NCBI RefSeq assembly: GCF_004342905.1
Contig: NZ_SMAN01000004.1
Span: 123,518-187,517 of the forward strand
Direction of reading: 5' to 3'
DNA length: 64,000 bases
Source: Melghiribacillus thermohalophilus
GTDB lineage: Bacteria > Bacillota > Bacilli > Bacillales > Alkalibacillaceae
Part shown: one piece after another, positions 58,842-64,000 of the stretch
Layout of the letters: each line of letters starts with the position of its first letter
Position numbering within the stretch: the stretch's first letter is position 1
Made by a program: the position numbers and the translations under genes
The notes under the pieces: generated by a model
The model's input: only the letters and a program-made list of their open reading frames with translations
Database searches by the model: none
What the model was told of the DNA's origin: nothing

Positions 58842-59011
58842 ACTTGCTAACATTTTTGAAAGATGTATCTTTCGGTAAACTTTTTCTGTCCCGACAGGGC
58901 ATAAGTACAGTGGGCTTTCAGGCAACTTAAGCGTTTTTTATAAATCTTTGGTAATGGTTCGTCGACATTTGACTGACATTGATGTTGTGCATATCATTTG
59001 CGTTATTTCAG

Positions 59012-59041
59012 GTTTATTCATTAAGGAAACGGGAGATACTA
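59012..59041 (+). promoter_or_regulatory. Sigma-F-like promoter of lonB
   Basis: GTTTA (consensus GyATA, 4 of 5), 15 bases, GGAGATACTA, a full match to GGnnAnAnTR. It is 33 bases before lonB. In B. subtilis lonB is a sigma-F gene of the forespore. Confidence 0.65.
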
Positions 59042-59073
59042 GCGAATAATGCCATGAACAGGAGGAGAGTGTC

Positions 59074-60732
59074 ATGAGTTTCGCTGGTATTGTCCTGATG
59101 ATTCAACTCATCGTCGGAATCATCGTTGGTCTATATTTCTTCACCATGCTCCGAAATGACAAAGCTAATAAAGTCACCATTGAAAAAGAGTCCAGAAAAG
59201 AACTGGAAGAGTTGCGAAAAATGCGTTCGATTGCGTTAAGTGAGCCATTGTCTGAAACCGTCCGCCCGAAAAAAATGAATGATATTATTGGTCAGGAAGA
59301 TGGTATAGAAACGCTCCGCGCAGCCCTCTGTAGTGCCAACCCCCAGCATGTCCTGATATATGGCCCTCCGGGGGTGGGAAAAACAGCCGCTGCCCGTCTT
59401 GTGCTGGAAGAAGCGAAACTGAATCCAGAAACCCCATTTCGCACTGATGCGGTGTTTGTTGAAATGGATGCCACAACTGCCCGTTTCGATGAGAGAAGTA
59501 TAGCAGATCCCCTTATTGGCTCTGTTCATGATCCTATTTACCAGGGGGCAGGCGCGATGGGACAGGCTGGCATCCCGCAGCCGAAAAAGGGAGCTGTGTC
59601 CAATGCGCACGGAGGGGTTTTGTTTCTCGATGAGATCGGTGAACTCCATCCAATGCAAATGAATAAATTGTTAAAGGTATTGGAGGACCGGAAAGTTTAC
59701 TTTGAGAGTGCTTATTATAGTGAAGAAAACGATAAGATCCCAAAACATATACATGAAATTTTTCAAAAAGGATTGCCTGCAGATTTTCGTCTGATAGGAG
59801 CAACGACCCGACACCCCGACGAAATTCCTCCAGCTATTCGTTCCCGCTGTCAGGAAGTGTTTTTTAAAGAACTGGACCGGGATCATATAAAGGAAATTGC
59901 CAGCAGGGCTGCGGCGAAAGTTCAGGCCCGGATCACTGAACAGGGGCTGGAACGCATTGCTTTATATGCCCGCAATGGAAGAGAAGCGGTAAATATTATT
60001 CAGATCTGTCTGGGGATCATAAAAAAACAAAACAAACAAACAATAGATGTTGGCGACGTGGAGTGGGTTGCCGAGTCGAGTCGGCTGACTCCAAAACTAG
60101 ATACAACAATTCATGAACATGATCAGGTTGGTGTCGTCAATGGTCTTGGGGTTATCGGCTCCGGCAGTGCTGCTCTTCTGGAAATTGAAGTATCAGCATT
60201 GCCCCATGCAGGGGGAGAGGAAATCAAAATCACAGGTATTATTGATGAAGAAGAATTCAATCATAAAGGAAGAACGATTCGCCGAAAAAGTACGGCGAAC
60301 CATTCCGTGCAAAATGTTCTGACGATGTTAAAATCCATGGGTGTACCCGTTCATCAGTACCATCTTCACATCAACTTCCCGGGAGGAATTCCGGTAGACG
60401 GTCCTTCTGCAGGGGCAGCCATTGCACTGGGGATCTTTTCCGCTATTCAAAAAACACCCGTCAAACATGATATTGCCCTGACAGGTGAAATCAGTCTGTA
60501 TGGAAAAGTGAAACCGGTTGGCGGGGTAGCTCAAAAAATTCAGGCCGCAAAGAAAGCCGGTGCCACAAAGGTATTGATACCTTCTAAAAATTATCAGCGT
60601 TCCTTTGGTCAGGAAGGTGTGAAGGTCGTGCCTGTCAGTTCCTTTGATGAAATTTTATCCCATGCCTTAAAAAGAGAATCCAATTCCCTGTTCCCGAATG
60701 AACCGTTTACCATTTCTAAAAAATCAATGTAG
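59074..60732 (+). CDS. lonB: ATP-dependent protease LonB (forespore Lon)
   Basis: 552 residues with a short N-terminal membrane helix (residues 5-25) and no Lon N-domain. Walker [18 protein letters not shown], Walker B GGVLFLDEIGE, and the Ser-Lys protease domain: INFPGGIPVDGPSAGAAIALG (in part: VDGPSAGAAIAL) and KVKPVGGVAQKIQAAKKAG. It is forespore specific in B. subtilis. GGAGGAGAG before ATG. Precedes lonA. Confidence 0.95.
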   Translation: MSFAGIVLMIQLIVGIIVGLYFFTMLRNDKANKVTIEKESRKELEELRKMRSIALSEPLSETVRPKKMNDIIGQEDGIETLRAALCSANPQHVLIYGPPGVGKTAAARLVLEEAKLNPETPFRTDAVFVEMDATTARFDERSIADPLIGSVHDPIYQGAGAMGQAGIPQPKKGAVSNAHGGVLFLDEIGELHPMQMNKLLKVLEDRKVYFESAYYSEENDKIPKHIHEIFQKGLPADFRLIGATTRHPDEIPPAIRSRCQEVFFKELDRDHIKEIASRAAAKVQARITEQGLERIALYARNGREAVNIIQICLGIIKKQNKQTIDVGDVEWVAESSRLTPKLDTTIHEHDQVGVVNGLGVIGSGSAALLEIEVSALPHAGGEEIKITGIIDEEEFNHKGRTIRRKSTANHSVQNVLTMLKSMGVPVHQYHLHINFPGGIPVDGPSAGAAIALGIFSAIQKTPVKHDIALTGEISLYGKVKPVGGVAQKIQAAKKAGATKVLIPSKNYQRSFGQEGVKVVPVSSFDEILSHALKRESNSLFPNEPFTISKKSM

Positions 60733-60748
60733 TTTCACCGTACATTCG

Positions 60749-60777
60749 TTTACAAAGAATCCTGTTTTTTTTATACT
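60749..60777 (+). promoter_or_regulatory. Sigma-A promoter of lonA
   Basis: TTTACA, 17 bases, TATACT; start near 60784, inside a CtsR-like operator. Confidence 0.7.
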
Positions 60778-60788
60778 TTATAAGAAAG

Positions 60789-60805
60789 TTTGACCTTTTT
60801 TGAAC
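60789..60805 (+). promoter_or_regulatory. CtsR-like operator at lonA start site
   Basis: TTTGACCTTTTTTGAAC. Compared with the CtsR heptad repeat TTTGACYNTNTTTGACY, one mismatch of the informative positions. It covers about +6 to +22, where a bound repressor would block transcription. Confidence 0.55.
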
Positions 60806-60865
60806 GACACGGCTCTTCGATTGAGCTGATGGAAGAGAGATGGAAGAGACGGAGGTGTAATCGCA

Positions 60866-63205
60866 ATGACTGAACAAATCAGACAAATTCCACTCCTCCC
60901 ATTAAGGGGTTTGCTCGTATATCCTTCAATGGTTTTACATTTGGATGTAGGAAGGGAAAAGTCCATTCAAGCGTTAGATGAAGCGATGGTTGACGATAAT
61001 CATATTTTGCTTGCTGCCCAAAAGGAAGTAAGCATTGATGAACCAAGAACAGAAGATATCTACCGGATTGGCACTGTTGCCAACATTAAACAAATGCTTA
61101 AACTGCCCAATGGTACAATCCGCATTCTTGTGGAAGGATTGTATCGGGCTGAAATGATCCGTTTTGTAGATGAGAAAGCACACTTTCATGTGGAAATCGC
61201 CAGACTGGAAGATGTCCGCGGGGATCATCTCGAGGAAGAAGCCCTTATGCGTACCCTGCTCGATCAATTCGAACAATACATAAAAGTGTCCAAAAAAATA
61301 AACCAGGAGACATTGACGACCGTTCAGGATATTGACGAACCGGGCAGGCTGGCGGACATTATTGCCTCCCATCTGTCACTTAAATTGAAAGATAAACAAA
61401 AAATACTTGAGATAAATGATGTAACCGAGAGATTACATCAACTCATTGATTTTATTAAAAATGAAAGGGAAGTCCTTCACCTGGAAAAGAAAATTGGACA
61501 ACGTGTCAAACGTTCCATGGAGCGGACCCAGAAGGAATACTATTTGCGTGAGCAGATGAAAGCGATCCAAAAGGAACTGGGTGAAAAGGACGGAAAAACC
61601 GGAGAAATAGCTCAATTAAAAGAGAAAATCGAAGCGGCCAACATGCCGGAACGAGTCGAAAATGCTGCATTAAAAGAACTGGACCGCTATGAAAAAGTTC
61701 CTGGTACATCTGCGGAGAGTTCGGTCATTCGCAATTATTTAGAATGGCTTATCTCTCTTCCGTGGAATAAAGAGACAGAGGACAATCTTGATTTAAACCA
61801 TGTAGAAAAGGTTCTCAATGAGGATCATTATGGTCTGGAAAAGGTAAAAGAGCGAATATTAGAATATTTAGCTGTCCAGAAATTAACCAAATCGATCAGA
61901 GGGCCTATTTTATGTCTGGTTGGACCTCCAGGGGTCGGGAAAACATCCCTTGCAAAATCTATCGCCAGGGCCATAAACCGCAATTTTGTCAGAATTTCCC
62001 TTGGCGGTGTAAGAGATGAGGCTGAAATACGCGGCCACAGACGAACGTATGTAGGGGCCATGCCTGGCCGCATCATACAGGGGATGAAAAAGGCTGGAAC
62101 GATTAATCCTGTCTTTTTGCTTGATGAAATTGATAAAATGGCCAGTGATTTTCGGGGGGACCCATCTGCTGCTATGCTTGAAGTTTTGGATCCTGAACAA
62201 AATAGTACCTTTAGTGACCATTTCATTGAAGAAAGTTACGATCTGTCAAGGGTAATGTTTATAGCCACAGCTAATTATTTGGGCGCCATACCGGGACCGC
62301 TTCTTGACCGGATGGAACTGATAACCATTCCTGGATATACGGAAGTAGAAAAACTGCAGATTGCCAGAGAACATTTGCTTCCGAAACAGATTAAAGAAAA
62401 CGGGCTTACAAAAGGCCAAATTCAGATTCGTGATGATGCGCTGATCAAACTGATTCGCCGATATACCAGGGAAGCAGGTGTACGAAATCTGGAACGTCAG
62501 ATCGCATCCATATGCCGTAAATCCGCAAAAATGATTGTGAGCGGAGAGAAAAAACGAGTCGTTGTTACAGACAAACAGCTGGAGTCCTTGCTCGGGAAGC
62601 CAAGATTCCGCTACGGACAAGCTGAAACGGAACATCAGGTAGGCGCCGCAACAGGTCTTGCCTATACAGCCGCTGGAGGGGATACACTGTCCATTGAAGT
62701 GTCCGTTTATCCTGGAAAGGGCAAACTGACCTTAACCGGGAAGCTGGGGGATGTCATGAAGGAGTCGGCACAGGCTGCCTTTAGCTATATCCGTTCCAGA
62801 GCAGATGAATTAAAAATCGACCCTGATTTTCATGAAAAAAATGATATACACATTCATGTGCCAGAAGGAGCAACTCCTAAAGACGGCCCATCAGCGGGCA
62901 TTACAATGGCTACCTCCCTTGTTTCTGCCTTAACCGGAAGACCCGTCCGAAAAGAGGTGGGCATGACCGGGGAAATCACGTTGAGGGGACGTGTTTTGCC
63001 GATTGGCGGATTAAAAGAAAAATCATTAAGTGCCCACAGGGCAGGACTGAAATATGTCATTATTCCAAAAGAAAACGAAAAAGATTTAGAGGAGATTCCG
63101 GAAAGCGTGAGGAATGAACTAACATTTATCAAGGTAAATCACCTGGATCAGGTGCTGGAACACGCCTTGCTGGAGGATGGGGAACATGAAGGTCCATCAA
63201 GCTGA
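60866..63205 (+). CDS. lonA: ATP-dependent protease LonA
   Basis: 779 residues, full Lon with substrate-binding N-domain (residues 8-200), AAA+ with Walker [18 protein letters not shown] and protease domain with catalytic Ser in KDGPSAGI and Lys in [10 protein letters not shown]. It degrades misfolded proteins and regulators. GACGGAGGT precedes ATG. Its last codons overlap ysxC. Confidence 0.97.
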   Translation: MTEQIRQIPLLPLRGLLVYPSMVLHLDVGREKSIQALDEAMVDDNHILLAAQKEVSIDEPRTEDIYRIGTVANIKQMLKLPNGTIRILVEGLYRAEMIRFVDEKAHFHVEIARLEDVRGDHLEEEALMRTLLDQFEQYIKVSKKINQETLTTVQDIDEPGRLADIIASHLSLKLKDKQKILEINDVTERLHQLIDFIKNEREVLHLEKKIGQRVKRSMERTQKEYYLREQMKAIQKELGEKDGKTGEIAQLKEKIEAANMPERVENAALKELDRYEKVPGTSAESSVIRNYLEWLISLPWNKETEDNLDLNHVEKVLNEDHYGLEKVKERILEYLAVQKLTKSIRGPILCLVGPPGVGKTSLAKSIARAINRNFVRISLGGVRDEAEIRGHRRTYVGAMPGRIIQGMKKAGTINPVFLLDEIDKMASDFRGDPSAAMLEVLDPEQNSTFSDHFIEESYDLSRVMFIATANYLGAIPGPLLDRMELITIPGYTEVEKLQIAREHLLPKQIKENGLTKGQIQIRDDALIKLIRRYTREAGVRNLERQIASICRKSAKMIVSGEKKRVVVTDKQLESLLGKPRFRYGQAETEHQVGAATGLAYTAAGGDTLSIEVSVYPGKGKLTLTGKLGDVMKESAQAAFSYIRSRADELKIDPDFHEKNDIHIHVPEGATPKDGPSAGITMATSLVSALTGRPVRKEVGMTGEITLRGRVLPIGGLKEKSLSAHRAGLKYVIIPKENEKDLEEIPESVRNELTFIKVNHLDQVLEHALLEDGEHEGPSS

Positions 63206-63767
63206 AATTGTGATCAGTGCTGTAAAAGAAGAACAGTATCCCGATGACCGGCTGCCTGAGATTGCTCTGGCCGGCCGGTCCAATGTAGGCAAGTCTTCTT
63301 TCATCAATAAGATGATTCAGCGGAAAAATCTTGCCCGTACATCATCCAAACCTGGAAAAACCCAGACGTTGAACTTTTATAAAATCAATGAGGCGTTTTA
63401 TTTCGTTGATGTACCGGGTTATGGCTATGCAAAGGTTTCAAAGAAAGAACGCAAAGCCTGGGGAAAGATGATGGAAAACTATTTTACGAAGCGGGAAAAT
63501 CTAAAAGCAGCCATCATGGTAGTGGATATGAGACATAAACCGACCGAAGATGATTTATTGATGTATGACTTTCTTAAGTATTATGAAATTCCTGTCATTG
63601 TCATTGCGACAAAAATGGATAAGGTCCCAAAATCAAAACGGGCAAAGCACGTAAAACAGATCACAGAAGAACTGGAGCTGGAAACCAAAGATATAATGAT
63701 TCCATTTTCGGCAGAAACCGGAGATGGGAAAGACGAGGCCTGGTCTGCTATTAAATCATATATATGA
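63186..63767 (+). CDS. ysxC: Ribosome-assembly GTPase YsxC (EngB)
   Basis: 193 residues. G1 [16 protein letters not shown]3 DVPGYGYA, and G4 ATKMDK. Needed for 50S assembly. GGAGGATGGGG before ATG at 63186, inside lonA; ATG at 63177 is too near. It overlaps lonA by 20 bases, which suggests translational coupling. Confidence 0.95.
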   Translation: MKVHQAEIVISAVKEEQYPDDRLPEIALAGRSNVGKSSFINKMIQRKNLARTSSKPGKTQTLNFYKINEAFYFVDVPGYGYAKVSKKERKAWGKMMENYFTKRENLKAAIMVVDMRHKPTEDDLLMYDFLKYYEIPVIVIATKMDKVPKSKRAKHVKQITEELELETKDIMIPFSAETGDGKDEAWSAIKSYI

Positions 63768-63782
63768 TGTTGATTAAAAGCG

Positions 63783-63822
63783 AAGTGCGATGAGCATAAG
63801 ACTCATGGCACTTATTTTTTTA
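63783..63822 (+). terminator. Terminator after ysxC
   Basis: AAGTGC-g-ATGAG pairs with CTCAT-g-GCACTT; then ATTTTTTT. Confidence 0.8.
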
Positions 63823-63910
63823 ATACAGGGCATAAAAAATGGGTTCCATCTGCGGAATTCTTTTCAAGGTTTTTCGTTTTGATATTTTTTCTCCTCCGGG
63901 CTGACTGAAC

Positions 63911-64000
63911 TGTACCCCGAAAAGTGGACAGTTATAAAAACCCTATGCAGCTAAGAGATGATCCCGATATTGATTCGGGGTCATCTTTTTTAATGTCCAT
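63911..64000 (-). mobile_element. End of an IS3-family insertion sequence (truncated by the window)
   Basis: The terminal sequence TGTACCCCGAAAAGTGGACA resembles IS3/IS150-group inverted repeats. The element continues past the window end. The other end and target duplications are not visible. In B. subtilis hemA follows ysxC, so the insertion may separate the two. Confidence 0.75.
63943..64000 (-). CDS. IS3-family transposase OrfB, C-terminal end (partial)
   Basis: The minus-strand frame reads LKKMTPNQYRDHLLAA and ends at 63943. This is a typical C-terminal tail of IS3 OrfB (integrase catalytic core proteins end with ...MTPxQYRxH). Only 18 codons are in view. Confidence 0.7.
   Translation of the reverse strand, partial: WTLKKMTPNQYRDHLLAA

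Overview
The window looks like a chromosomal segment of a low-to-moderate GC, spore-forming, probably salt-tolerant member of the Bacillaceae. Spore genes (gerE, gerM, a three-gene germinant receptor operon, lonB with a sigma-F-like promoter), AGGAGG-type ribosome sites, and a gene order matching the Bacillus subtilis fadR-fadB-etfBA-trxA-uvrC-yslB-sdhCAB-ysmA-gerE-ysmB-racE-gerM-rph-ysnAB block all point there. A four-gene ectoine/hydroxyectoine uptake operon (ehuBCDA) suggests a saline habitat. No species can be named from the sequence alone.

Layout. 1-9.3 kb: the end of a TetR gene (probably fadR), beta-oxidation and electron-transfer flavoprotein genes, thioredoxin, UvrC, YslB, then the succinate dehydrogenase operon. 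9.4-15.8 kb: thioesterase, lipoprotein, gerE, a MarR regulator, glutamate racemase, gerM, RNase PH, dITPase and a phosphoesterase. 15.8-17.4 kb: tRNA-Gly, tRNA-Arg, a duplicated tRNA-Arg 5' end with degraded sequence around it, and a uridine-kinase-like gene. 17.6-26.2 kb: ilvBHC-leuABCD behind a leucine T-box, with CcpA-like and CodY-like sites upstream. 26.3-28 kb: ilvD with its own CodY-like promoter.

28-54.7 kb is accessory. In B. subtilis ysoA-tig-clpX-lonB-lonA-ysxC directly follows leuD. Here about 28 kb lies between leuD and ysoA: ilvD, a c-di-GMP riboswitch with an EAL gene, two metallo-beta-lactamase-fold proteins, an AimR-like arbitrium-receptor homologue without a recognisable phage, a SEDS protein, an AGCS symporter with a structured leader, a gerB-gerA-gerC germinant receptor operon, ehuBCDA, a decayed REP-associated transposase (RAYT) with REP-like repeats, an app-type oligopeptide transporter, and a two-component system beside an unknown lipoprotein-like or membrane-anchored gene. 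54.7-63.8 kb returns to the conserved block ysoA-tig-clpX-lonB-lonA-ysxC. The window ends inside an IS3-family element.

The most interesting items are the solitary AimR-like receptor, the RAYT pseudogene with REP copies (one of which forms the N-terminal codons of the appD ATPase), a probable ATT start codon in ehuC, the unassigned leader RNA before the AGCS symporter, and a set of well-formed regulatory sites (T-box, CodY-like, cre-like, CtsR-like, sigma-K-like, sigma-F-like, c-di-GMP-I). I see no complete novel defence or CRISPR system.
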